From JASHVB01 sp035535035 (GTDB lineage Bacteria; Pseudomonadota; Alphaproteobacteria; Acetobacterales; Acetobacteraceae): 9,745 bases of DNA. The translations under genes and the position numbers were made by a program. The stretch is from positions 1 to 9,745 of the forward strand of contig DATLQW010000220.1 in NCBI GenBank assembly GCA_035535035.1, in the 5' to 3' direction. The number at the start of each line of letters is the position of its first letter. Within the stretch, counting starts at the first letter, position 1. This document shows positions 1 through 6,365 of this stretch, piece after piece. Below the pieces are notes generated by a model. It did not search any database, was not told where the DNA came from, and saw only the letters and a program-made list of their open reading frames with translations.

Positions 1-128
1 ATGAAGCGGATGACCAGCGCGAGGAGATGGGCGACCCACTCGGGCAGGCGCGCGGGCGCGTCCGGGGCGGCCCGATCCGCATCGGGGGCACAGGCGTCGG
101 CCGGAGTGGTGAGTGGATCGTGCATCAT
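1..128 (-). CDS. N-terminal fragment of an unidentified protein, truncated by the left window edge
   Basis: Read on the minus strand from a tandem ATG-ATG at 128-123, an open frame of 42 codons continues off the left edge: MMHDPLTTPADACAPDADR, then a short Ala/Pro/Asp-rich stretch, then LPEWVAHLLALVIRF. The beginning is low-complexity and probably disordered. The last visible residues turn hydrophobic (WVAHLLALVIRF), so a membrane segment or amphipathic helix may start here. No strong Shine-Dalgarno sequence is seen upstream. The gene would be divergent from the kinase at 783, with a 654-nt gap. I do not recognise the family. It is called a gene because its amino-acid composition is plausible and the opposite-strand reading of the same bases is not; the call is moderate only, since so little of it is visible. 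Confidence 0.5.
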   Translation of the reverse strand, partial: MMHDPLTTPADACAPDADRAAPDAPARLPEWVAHLLALVIRF

Positions 129-276
129 GGCGGGACGGATACGGAGCGGCCTTTCGTGGCGGGTTGCGTAGCGCGCACGGCGTGTAGCATGGCGGGGGGT
201 GTGTGTCAATGGTAATAACTGAGTATGTCAGAGATACGCACACGCGCACACGCGCCGCGGGTGTGGTAAGGCTCGC

Positions 277-315
277 CCGGTGGAGTGGCCCGGTGGATCG
301 GGCCGGTGGATCGGT
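277..315. repeat. Three 13-bp direct tandem repeats
   Basis: Three adjoining 13-bp units read ccggtggagtggc (277-289), ccggtggatcggg (290-302) and ccggtggatcggt (303-315). The first eight bases are identical in all three. The units are not a multiple of one helical turn (10.5 bp), so an iteron or operator role is not especially favoured. Replication slippage in GC-rich intergenic DNA is an equally good explanation. Confidence 0.7.
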
Positions 316-431
316 TCGTGGGGCGGCCCGGGCAGATCGGGCGGCTTCCACAGGCACTGCCGGTGTTGCCGGAGCGAGCGGTTCAGAGCTCGACCGCAGA
401 ATCAGTGACGGGCGGCGTAGCAAGAAACCAA

Positions 432-473
432 CTCCCCCTCTCCCCAACCCCCTAGCAGCAAGGGGAGGGGGAG
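432..473. repeat. C-rich/G-rich stem-loop, probable dispersed intergenic repeat
   Basis: The left arm, ctccccctctcccc (432-445), pairs with the right arm, ggggagggggag (462-473), leaving a 2-nt bulge and a 16-nt loop. Hairpins of this wording (ctccccct... / ...aggggagg) are a common sight in intergenic DNA of GC-rich proteobacteria, so a dispersed palindromic element is the likeliest reading. There is no T-tract after either arm, which argues against an intrinsic terminator. The copy number in this genome cannot be judged from one window. Confidence 0.55.
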
Positions 474-520
474 CCTCCTGCAACCCGCGACCTGCGCGGT
501 CTCATTCAGGGCGGGTCGGC

Positions 521-580
521 CGCCGCCGGCTGGTGGTCAACTCGCATCGCCTTGCAGAGATCGTCCGCCAGCCGGCGGCG
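521..580. repeat. Inverted repeat with 16-bp arms
   Basis: The left arm 521-536 (cgccgccggctggtgg) and the right arm 565-580 (ccgccagccggcggcg) are complementary at 15 of 16 positions, with one G-T wobble, around a 28-nt loop. The outer 13 bp are perfect. It lies about 200 nt upstream of the kinase start. No T-run follows, so it may be a dispersed palindrome, a factor-dependent terminator or a structured RNA; the sequence alone does not decide. Confidence 0.55.
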
Positions 581-782
581 ACATCGGCTCTTGGATGGCT
601 CGCACCGAGCGCCGCAATCGTCCTGGCCGGGCCTCACCCCATCGGCCTCACGATTCAGAATCCGGGCACGCGAAATAGCCTCCCCTTCGTTCGAGGCACG
701 CGGAGACCTTCAACCCGCGACCATGCGCACCGGTCGCCTGTTGCGGATAATCTGCGTATCATCGTCCCAGAGCCACACGCCC

Positions 783-1724
783 ATGACCCAGCAGCGCATC
801 GGCATCGACCTCGGCGGCACGAAAATCGAGATCGCCGTCCTCGCCTCCGACGGCGGCGAGGTGCTGCGCCATCGCATTCCCACCCCGCATGGCGGCTACC
901 AGGCAACACTCGCGGCGATCGCCGCACTCGTGCGCGACACCGAGGCGCGGCTCGGCGTCACCGCGACCATTGGCATCGGCATCCCCGGCGTGATCAGCCC
1001 GGCCACCGGGCGGGTAAAGAACGCCAACTCCACCACGCTGAACGGCCATGCGTTTGACCGGGACATCAGCCGCCTGCTGGGTCGCGAAGTGCGGGTGGAG
1101 AACGACGCCAACTGCTTCGCCCTGTCCGAGGCAACCGATGGCGCCGGTGCCGGCTGCCGCCTGGTGTTCGGTATCATCCTCGGCACCGGCGTCGGCGGTG
1201 GCATCGCGGTGGACGGGCGGGTGCATCGCGGTCCGCACGGCGTGGCCGGCGAATGGGGCCACAACCCGCTGCCCTGGCCGCTGCCCGGGGAATACCCCGG
1301 CCCGCACTGCTGGTGCGGCCAGCGCGGCTGCCTGGAAACCTTCGTCGCCGGCCCCGCTTTGGCACGCGACTGCGACGGTCCTGACGCGCACGATGCCAGC
1401 CTGCTGCCCGCACGCGCCGCTGCCGGCGAGCTATGCGCCCGGCACGCTCTGGCCCGCCACGCCGACCGCCTCGCCCGCGGTCTGGCGCAAGTCATCAATC
1501 TGCTCGATCCCGACGCCATCGTGCTGGGCGGCGGGCTGTCCCACATGGAGCACCTCTACACCGAACTGCCCAGGCTGCTGCCGCGCCACGTGTTCAGCGA
1601 CGTGATCGCCACGCCGATCCTGAAGAACCGGCATGGCGATTCGTCCGGCGTGCGCGGGGCGGCGTGGCTCTGGCCGGCTGACGCGACCGCTCCCGCGCCG
1701 TGCGCGGGAGCGGTCGGTGCCTAG
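783..1724 (+). CDS. ROK-family sugar kinase, fructokinase/Mak-like
   Basis: This 313-residue protein is a complete ROK-family kinase that would phosphorylate a hexose with ATP in the cytoplasm. The phosphate-binding loop DLGGTK is at 9-14, the likely catalytic base is Asp108 in ENDANC, and the second glycine-rich loop LGTGVGGG is at 133-140. The structural zinc site is intact: His160 in GEWGH plus Cys176, Cys178 and Cys183 in CWCGQRGCLE. The string GEWGHNPLPW resembles E. coli Mak (manno/fructokinase) more than NagK or glucokinases, so fructose is the inferred substrate; a glucosamine or glucose kinase cannot be excluded. The start is chosen because MTQQRIGIDLGGT is the usual family N-terminus; upstream in-frame residues look non-coding and no clear Shine-Dalgarno is visible. 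The family normally ends near AAWLWP (294-298); the 13-15 extra residues are encoded by a hairpin. dinB follows after 19 nt. Confidence 0.9.
   Translation: MTQQRIGIDLGGTKIEIAVLASDGGEVLRHRIPTPHGGYQATLAAIAALVRDTEARLGVTATIGIGIPGVISPATGRVKNANSTTLNGHAFDRDISRLLGREVRVENDANCFALSEATDGAGAGCRLVFGIILGTGVGGGIAVDGRVHRGPHGVAGEWGHNPLPWPLPGEYPGPHCWCGQRGCLETFVAGPALARDCDGPDAHDASLLPARAAAGELCARHALARHADRLARGLAQVINLLDPDAIVLGGGLSHMEHLYTELPRLLPRHVFSDVIATPILKNRHGDSSGVRGAAWLWPADATAPAPCAGAVGA
1684..1716 (+). terminator. Strong 15-bp hairpin across the kinase 3' end; possible terminator or attenuator
   Basis: cgaccgctcccgcgc (1684-1698) and gcgcgggagcggtcg (1702-1716) are perfect complements around a 3-nt loop. The structure sits inside the coding frame, just before the TAG stop at 1722-1724, and 28 nt ahead of the dinB GTG. 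There is no following T-tract, so it is not a classical intrinsic terminator. It could attenuate read-through into dinB, protect the kinase mRNA 3' end, or be a former terminator now translated. Confidence 0.5.
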
Positions 1725-1732
1725 CGCCGGGC

Positions 1733-1737
1733 GAGGG
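1733..1737 (+). promoter_or_regulatory. Shine-Dalgarno that decides the dinB GTG start
   Basis: The bases gaggg lie 6 nt before GTG 1744-1746. No other in-frame ATG, GTG or TTG lies between here and the conserved zinc finger at 1822. The only ATG in frame (1633) is deep inside the kinase gene and has no such signal. Confidence 0.5.
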
Positions 1738-1743
1738 TGCCGC

Positions 1744-3078
1744 GTGCCGACCCGATCACCGTCACCCTCGGCGCCCTCGCGCGTTGACCTCTTCCGCGAA
1801 GCGGGGGAGGCGTACGGCCTCTGCCGCGATTGTTCGGCAATCCTGGAAGTCGGCACCACCTGTTCCGCTTGCGGCGGCACGCGCATCATCAGCCATCCCG
1901 AGTTGTTCGCGCTGACCATCGCCCATATCGACTGCGACGCGTTCTATGCCAGCGTGGAAAAGCGCGACCGCCCGGAACTGGCGGCGAAGCCCGTCATCGT
2001 CGGCGGCGGCACGCGCGGCGTGGTCACCGCGGCGTGCTACGTCGCGCGGCTCTATGGCGTGCGCAGCGCCATGCCGATGTTCAAGGCGCTGAAGGCCTGT
2101 CCCGACGCGGTGGTAATCCGCCCCGACTTCGCCAAATACGTCGCCGTGTCGCGCCAGGTCCGCGCGCTGATGGGCACGCTGACGCCGCTGCTGCAACCGC
2201 TGTCGATCGACGAGGCGGTGCTCGACCTCGCCGGCACCGAGGCGCTGCACGGCGCGCCACCGGCCGCGGTGCTGGCGCGCTTCGCCCGCACGGTGGAGCG
2301 CGAAGTCGGCATCACCGTGTCGATCGGCCTGGCGGCAAACCGGCTGCTGGCCAAGATCGCTGCCGGCCGTGACAAGCCGCGCGGCTTCGCGGTGATCGGC
2401 GCGGCCGAGGCGGCCTCGCTGCTGGCGCCGGAGCCGGTGCGGCTGCTGCCCGGCATCGGCCCCGTGCTGGCGCGCAAGCTGGAGGCGCTGGGCATCACCC
2501 GGCTCGGCCAGTTGCAGGTGCTGGCGGAGCGCGATGCCATACGTTGCCTCGGCGAGGACGGCCCAGCGCTGGTTCGCCGCGCCCGCGGCGAGGATGCGCG
2601 CGGCGTCGATCCCGGCCGCGAAACCAAATCGGTCAGCGCCGAGACGACCTTCGACACCGACCTCAGCCAGATTGCGGCGCTGGAGCGGCATCTGTGGTGG
2701 CTGGCGGAAAAGCTCGGCCGGCGATTGAGGGAGAGCGAGCTGGCCGCCGCCGGCGTGGTGCTGAAGCTGAAAACCGCGCAATTCAGAATCCGCACCCGCG
2801 CCGCCCGGCTGGTCAGCCCGACGGTACTGCCGGACCGGCTGTTCGCCGCTGCCCATGGCCTGCTGCTACGTGAGGCGACCGGCACGGCGTTCCGCCTGAT
2901 CGGCATCGGCGCCAGCCCGTTGGTGCCTCGGTCCGAGGCTGACCGCGGCGACCTTGCAGACGCGGTGACCCCGCGTCTGGCCGCGGCGCAGGCGGCGATC
3001 GATGCGTTGCGCGACCGTTATGGCGTGGCGGCGATCGGGCGGGGTCGGGGGTTTTCCGGGGTGAACGAGGAGAAGTGA
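1744..3078 (+). CDS. dinB: DNA polymerase IV (Y-family translesion polymerase) with N-terminal zinc finger
   Basis: A 444-residue error-prone polymerase that bypasses DNA lesions. A zinc-finger-like CxxC-x9-CxxC (Cys27, Cys30, Cys40, Cys43) precedes the catalytic core, an extension I know from Rhodospirillales homologues. Metal ligands are Asp63 in HIDCD and Asp156/Glu157 in SIDEA; the steric-gate position is Tyr68. IGLAANRLLAKIAA and the helix-hairpin-helix PGIG (236-239) follow, then the little-finger domain from about residue 285. I see no clear beta-clamp-binding peptide at the C-terminus (GRGFSGVNEEK). The GTG start is chosen from its Shine-Dalgarno; the first ~20 residues are Ser/Pro-rich and poorly conserved-looking, so the true start is uncertain, though it must lie before Cys27. 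It probably shares a transcript with the kinase. No alphaproteobacterial LexA box (GTTC-N7-GTTC) is visible upstream. A hairpin terminator follows the stop. Confidence 0.93.
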   Translation: MPTRSPSPSAPSRVDLFREAGEAYGLCRDCSAILEVGTTCSACGGTRIISHPELFALTIAHIDCDAFYASVEKRDRPELAAKPVIVGGGTRGVVTAACYVARLYGVRSAMPMFKALKACPDAVVIRPDFAKYVAVSRQVRALMGTLTPLLQPLSIDEAVLDLAGTEALHGAPPAAVLARFARTVEREVGITVSIGLAANRLLAKIAAGRDKPRGFAVIGAAEAASLLAPEPVRLLPGIGPVLARKLEALGITRLGQLQVLAERDAIRCLGEDGPALVRRARGEDARGVDPGRETKSVSAETTFDTDLSQIAALERHLWWLAEKLGRRLRESELAAAGVVLKLKTAQFRIRTRAARLVSPTVLPDRLFAAAHGLLLREATGTAFRLIGIGASPLVPRSEADRGDLADAVTPRLAAAQAAIDALRDRYGVAAIGRGRGFSGVNEEK

Positions 3079-3118
3079 CTCGCTGCGATGCGGCTGGCGG
3101 CACCCTTACCCGTGGCGC

Positions 3119-3150
3119 CGACCTCTCCCGTGGGGCGGGAGAGGTCGTTT
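3119..3150 (+). terminator. Intrinsic-type terminator between convergent dinB and eipB
   Basis: A 12-bp perfect stem, cgacctctcccg (3119-3130) and cgggagaggtcg (3136-3147), closes a 5-nt loop and is followed by ttt at 3148-3150. It lies 40 nt after the dinB stop and just beyond the eipB stop on the other strand. The short T-run favours action on the dinB transcript; the hairpin could also serve eipB, although no T-run follows it on that strand. Confidence 0.75.
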
Positions 3151-3154
3151 GTCG

Positions 3155-3979
3155 TCAGCACTTGTGCGGCTGCGGGGCGAACTCGATCATCTTGGCGTTC
3201 ATGACGAAATCGCCAAAATCCATTTGCATGTTGTCGGCGACGCCGTTTTCCCAGTACCGCATGCCGACCTGGTAGTTCGGCATCATCGTGTCCGGCTTGC
3301 GGTCGAAGAAGGCCAGCCGGACTCGTGTGCTGGGCAACGCGGACAGCAGCGGCCATCGCGTCGGGAAAGGCGGCTTCCAATCGACGATGGCGATCGAGCT
3401 GTCCTCCGCGCCATTCTCGTCGGTGCCGTCGAACAAGGGCAGGGCGAGGAATTTCTTGCCCTCGCGCGCGGCGGCGATGATCGCGGCGGTATGCGCCATG
3501 GGGAACAGGGTTCCGGCGGGCAGTGCCACGGTTGCGTCCCGCGGCATCGTGTAGTGCACCTCACCCGGACCGCCGCGCCGCTGCAGGCTGGCCGCGCCAT
3601 CGGTTTGCGAGGTGACCGCGGAATCCGTCAACTGCCGCATGTGGAAGCGCAGCTTCAGTCCGTCCTTGGATTCCCAGGTCGCGTAGTCGGAAACCATGTG
3701 GATGTCCTGGCCGTCGCTGTTGGTCACCGTCATGTCGAGGCGCTGGCGGACCGCCCAGCCGTCGCAGGCGTCGATCACCTCATACCCCATGGTGCCGGTC
3801 GCCGCGACGACGTCGCCGTCGCGGCCGCTGTCCAGCGTCAGCTTGTACAGCGCGTGATGGGCGGCGAGCGGCACCGTTGCCGACACTGGCGCGGGCAGTC
3901 CGGCCGCCCGGGCGGTAGGCGGGGAGGCATGCCAGGCGAGCAGGAGGAAAAAAACTGCCAGGGCGGCAGGAAGGCGCAT
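3155..3979 (-). CDS. eipB: EipB-family (DUF1849) periplasmic cell-envelope integrity protein
   Basis: A 274-residue secreted protein. The start (ATG 3979-3977) is fixed by GGAG 7 nt upstream and by the signal peptide that follows: MRLP, a hydrophobic core to about residue 17, and a likely cleavage site near TARAAG (22-27). The mature part matches my memory of Brucella EipB: LAAHHALYKLTL (38-49) for the family's LxPHRAxYxLxL, then GTMGYEVIDACDGW (62-75), and a C-terminal MDFGDFVMNAKMIEF (253-267). EipB is a beta-spiral periplasmic protein needed for envelope integrity in Brucella and held by a disulphide between an early and a C-terminal cysteine. Here the only two cysteines are Cys72 and the final residue Cys274, consistent with that bond. 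It lies downstream of aspS on the same strand after a 195-nt gap, so it may be transcribed on its own. Recognition is from memory of the family, not from a search. Confidence 0.85.
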   Translation of the reverse strand: MRLPAALAVFFLLLAWHASPPTARAAGLPAPVSATVPLAAHHALYKLTLDSGRDGDVVAATGTMGYEVIDACDGWAVRQRLDMTVTNSDGQDIHMVSDYATWESKDGLKLRFHMRQLTDSAVTSQTDGAASLQRRGGPGEVHYTMPRDATVALPAGTLFPMAHTAAIIAAAREGKKFLALPLFDGTDENGAEDSSIAIVDWKPPFPTRWPLLSALPSTRVRLAFFDRKPDTMMPNYQVGMRYWENGVADNMQMDFGDFVMNAKMIEFAPQPHKC

Positions 3980-4174
3980 GAGGTGTCTCCGCAAGGGGGG
4001 TATCGGCCGCGAGCATAGGTAGGCCGGCCGGCTCCCGCCAGCGATCATGCCCGCCAGCGACCTTGCCCGCCGGCGGTCCCGGTTGCCGCGGCGGCGGCGG
4101 CGCACTGGCGCGGTCCATGCCGGGTCCGGTGGCGGCGCCTGGAGGCGACGACCAACCAGGATGGCGGGTCGCCG
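3980..4174. other. aspS-eipB intergenic region
   Basis: This 195-nt gap carries the eipB Shine-Dalgarno (ctcc at 3987-3990 on the plus strand, GGAG on the coding strand) and a three-unit 16-bp tandem repeat at 4034-4081. A weak 6-bp inverted repeat, ggcgac (4144-4149) with gtcgcc (4168-4173), sits just after the aspS stop but has a long loop and no T-run. The frame upstream of the eipB ATG is open to 4105 but Arg-rich and lacks a signal, so it is treated as non-coding. No convincing promoter is visible. Confidence 0.5.
4034..4081. repeat. Three decaying 16-bp tandem repeats
   Basis: The units are cccgccagcgatcatg (4034-4049), cccgccagcgaccttg (4050-4065) and cccgccggcggtcccg (4066-4081). The first two agree at 13 of 16 positions; the third has diverged further. 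They lie about 55-100 nt upstream of the eipB start on its coding strand, where a promoter or operator could be, but slippage alone explains them. Confidence 0.65.
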
Positions 4175-6052
4175 CTATCCGCCTGTCGCCCGCGGTCTGG
4201 GCGGCAGGTCGAGTCGGAGCGACAGCTCCTTCAGCCGGGCGGACGGCACTTCGGCGGGCGCATCCATCATAAGGTCCTCGCCCTGCTGGTTCAGCGGGAA
4301 CAGGATCACCTCGCGGATGTTCGGCTCGTCGGCGAGCAGCATGACGATGCGGTCGATGCCCGGCGCCGCGCCGCCGTGCGGCGGCGCGCCGTAGCGAAAC
4401 GCGTTCAGCATCCCGCCGAAGCGCTTCTCCACCTCTTCCGGGGGGTGGCCGGCGATGGCGAAGGCGCGGATCATGATATCCGGCCGGTGGTTGCGGATGG
4501 CGCCGGAACATAGCTCGGCACCGTTGCACACGATGTCGTACTGGAAGGCCTTGATGGTCAGCGGGTCCTGCGAGTTCAGCGCGTCCAGACCGCCTTGCGG
4601 CATGCTGAACGGGTTGTGGCTGAAGTCGACCTGGCCGGTTTCCTCGTTCAGTTCGTACATCGGGAAGTCGGTGATCCAGCAGAAGCGGAAGGCGCCCTTC
4701 TCGATCAGGCCAAGCTCCTCGCCGAGCCGCGTGCGCACCAGGCCGGCAAATTTCGGCGTCACGTCCCGCTTGCCGGCGGCGAAGAATACCGCGTCCCCGG
4801 AGTTCAGGCCGCATTGGTCCGCAATTCCGACCAACTGCTCAGCCGTCATGTGCCGCGCGATCGGACCTGCACCGATTCGCATGTCGCCCTTGGCTGCCAT
4901 GCGGTCCAATTCGGCTTGGTTGAATTGGAGGTCCCGCCGCTTCCGCTCGGCATCAAGGCCGTCGCCGAACACGATATAGCCCAGCCCGCCGGCGCCCTCG
5001 GCCTTCGCCCAGTCGTTCAGCTTGTCGAAGAAGCTGCGCGGCTGCGACGCCCCGCCCGGCGCGGGAATCGCCCGCACCACGCCGCCCGACGCGGCGATAC
5101 GCGCGAACAACCCGAACCCGGAACCGGCGAAATGCCGCGTCACGTCCGCGATCTTCAGCGGATTGCGTAGGTCCGGCTTGTCGCTGCCGTAGTCCAGCAT
5201 CGCCGAGTCGTACGCGATGCGCGGCCATGGCGTTGGCATCACCGCGCGGCCATCGGCGAATTCGCCGAACAGGCCGGCGATCACCGGCTCGATCGTGGCG
5301 AACACGTCTTCCTGCGTGACGTAGCTCATCTCGAAATCGAGCTGGTAGAACTCGCCCGGCGAGCGGTCGGCGCGGCTGGCCTCGTCGCGGAAGCACGGCG
5401 CGATCTGGAAGTAGCGGTCGAAGCCGGCGACCATGGCGAGTTGCTTGAACTGCTGCGGCGCCTGCGGCAGCGCATAGAATTTTCCCGGGTGCAGCCGCGC
5501 GGGCACCAAAAAGGCGCGCGCCCCCTCGGGGCTGTCGGCGGTCAGGATCGGCGTCTGGAACTCGGTGAAGCCGGCGTCGATCATGCGGCGGCGGATCGAG
5601 GCGATCACCCCGGCGCGCAGCATGATGTTGCGATGCAGCTTTTCCCTGCGCAAATCGAGGAAGCGGTATTTCAGCCGCAGGTCCTCGGGGAATTTTTCCT
5701 CGCCGGCGACCTGGATGGGCAGCACTTCGGCGGCGGACTGCACCACCAGGTCGGCGGCGCGCAGCTCCACCTCGCCGGTGGGCAGCTTCGGGTTCACCGT
5801 GCCGGTTTCGCGCGGGACCACCTGGCCGGTGACGGTGATGACGCTTTCCGGCCGCACCGTCTCGGCCGCGGCGAAGCCGGGGGAGCCGGCGGGGAACACG
5901 CATTGCGTCATGCCGTAGTGGTCGCGCAGGTCGATGAACTTCAGGCCGCCGTGGTCGCGCTTGGCATGCACCCAGCCGGACAGGCGGGCCTCGCTGCCGG
6001 CGTCGGCGGCGCGCAAAGCGCCACAGGTGTGGGTGCGGTAGGCATGCATCAT
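4175..6052 (-). CDS. aspS: Aspartyl-tRNA synthetase, probably non-discriminating (Asp/Asn)
   Basis: A 625-residue class IIb synthetase that charges tRNA with aspartate in the cytoplasm. The N-terminal OB-fold anticodon domain (about 1-110) contains GWVHAKRDHGG; motif 1 is near 150-170, the flipping loop TADSPEGARAF at 171-181, motif 2 FRDEASRADR at 221-230, the GAD insertion domain around 290-440, and motif 3 GAAPGIDRIVMLL at 561-573 with the ATP-binding Arg568. His34 after RD is the residue type linked to relaxed anticodon recognition in non-discriminating enzymes (Leu in E. coli), so Asp-tRNA(Asn) may be made and amidated by GatCAB; this is inference. At about 30 residues above the usual ~590-595 it is long, apparently because of a charged stretch at 366-396. 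The start is one of two adjacent ATGs (6052, 6049), with GGGA 8 nt before the first. It is divergent from sdhC. Confidence 0.95.
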   Translation of the reverse strand: MMHAYRTHTCGALRAADAGSEARLSGWVHAKRDHGGLKFIDLRDHYGMTQCVFPAGSPGFAAAETVRPESVITVTGQVVPRETGTVNPKLPTGEVELRAADLVVQSAAEVLPIQVAGEEKFPEDLRLKYRFLDLRREKLHRNIMLRAGVIASIRRRMIDAGFTEFQTPILTADSPEGARAFLVPARLHPGKFYALPQAPQQFKQLAMVAGFDRYFQIAPCFRDEASRADRSPGEFYQLDFEMSYVTQEDVFATIEPVIAGLFGEFADGRAVMPTPWPRIAYDSAMLDYGSDKPDLRNPLKIADVTRHFAGSGFGLFARIAASGGVVRAIPAPGGASQPRSFFDKLNDWAKAEGAGGLGYIVFGDGLDAERKRRDLQFNQAELDRMAAKGDMRIGAGPIARHMTAEQLVGIADQCGLNSGDAVFFAAGKRDVTPKFAGLVRTRLGEELGLIEKGAFRFCWITDFPMYELNEETGQVDFSHNPFSMPQGGLDALNSQDPLTIKAFQYDIVCNGAELCSGAIRNHRPDIMIRAFAIAGHPPEEVEKRFGGMLNAFRYGAPPHGGAAPGIDRIVMLLADEPNIREVILFPLNQQGEDLMMDAPAEVPSARLKELSLRLDLPPRPRATGG

Positions 6053-6341
6053 GGGGGAATTCCCGCGACAGAAAGGTCGGCAGACAAGCCCCGGCGATTC
6101 CGGCAAGTCAAGCCGGGCCCGGCACCGGGAGTCCCGAACCAACCGTCTGGCGCGGCGGTGGGCCGGAGGCTTTTCGGGCAAGGGCTTGCCGGGAAGTCAA
6201 AGAATCGAGCCGCCACGAAGATCGCAGGGATAGTATCCAAGATTCGCCATCCGCGGTGATCCATGCGCGCCGCTGCTGCGGGTCGGCCGCGGCCAACGGC
6301 ATCCGGTCAAGGCGCTCGCGGAGAGCGGGTTCAAGGCACGT

Positions 6342-6365
6342 CAACAGGTGGGGGCAAGCCTGTTG
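6342..6365. promoter_or_regulatory. Possible operator: 24-bp dyad
   Basis: CAACAGG (6342-6348) and CCTGTTG (6359-6365) are perfect inverted half-sites separated by 10 nt, giving a 17-bp centre-to-centre distance. The position, 233 nt upstream of sdhC and 290 nt upstream of aspS, would suit a dimeric regulator, but the regulator is unknown and a 7-bp dyad can occur by chance. Confidence 0.3.

Larger units (their letters stand above)
129..782. other. Gene-free intergenic region with repeats and stem-loops
   Basis: The long open frames crossing this 654-nt stretch have Arg/Pro/Ala-rich, low-complexity translations that resemble no protein, and they run into the kinase gene in the wrong frame, so I treat the region as non-coding. 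It holds an alternating purine-pyrimidine run at 234-255, three 13-bp tandem units at 277-315, a C/G-rich stem-loop at 432-473 and a 16-bp inverted repeat at 521-580. The 12-mer caacccgcgacc occurs twice, at 481-492 and 711-722, each time closely followed by tgcgc. A GATAAT hexamer at 746-751 could be a -10 element for the kinase, but no good -35 element stands in front of it. Confidence 0.6.

Noticed and set aside
203..1057. 284-codon open frame on the plus strand before and into the kinase
   Set aside because: The translation is Arg/Pro/His-rich and resembles nothing; the C-terminal third is an out-of-frame reading of the kinase gene.
1633..1743. ATG at 1633 as the dinB start
   Set aside because: It would overlap the kinase by 92 nt, has no ribosome binding site, and adds out-of-frame kinase sequence; the GTG at 1744 has a Shine-Dalgarno.
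1804..1811. Strong Shine-Dalgarno-like gggggagg within dinB as a later start signal
   Set aside because: No ATG, GTG or TTG in the dinB frame follows at a usable distance before the conserved cysteines.
1831..1870. GTTC words as a LexA box for dinB
   Set aside because: The two GTTC words are not spaced by 7 nt, and they lie inside the coding region.
3980..4105. N-terminal extension of eipB to an upstream ATG at 4105
   Set aside because: It is Arg-rich, would bury the signal peptide, and lacks the Shine-Dalgarno that precedes the ATG at 3979.
6053..6181. Longer aspS start at 6181
   Set aside because: The added residues are not AspRS-like; the family N-terminus (AYRTHTCGAL) begins at the paired ATGs at 6052/6049.
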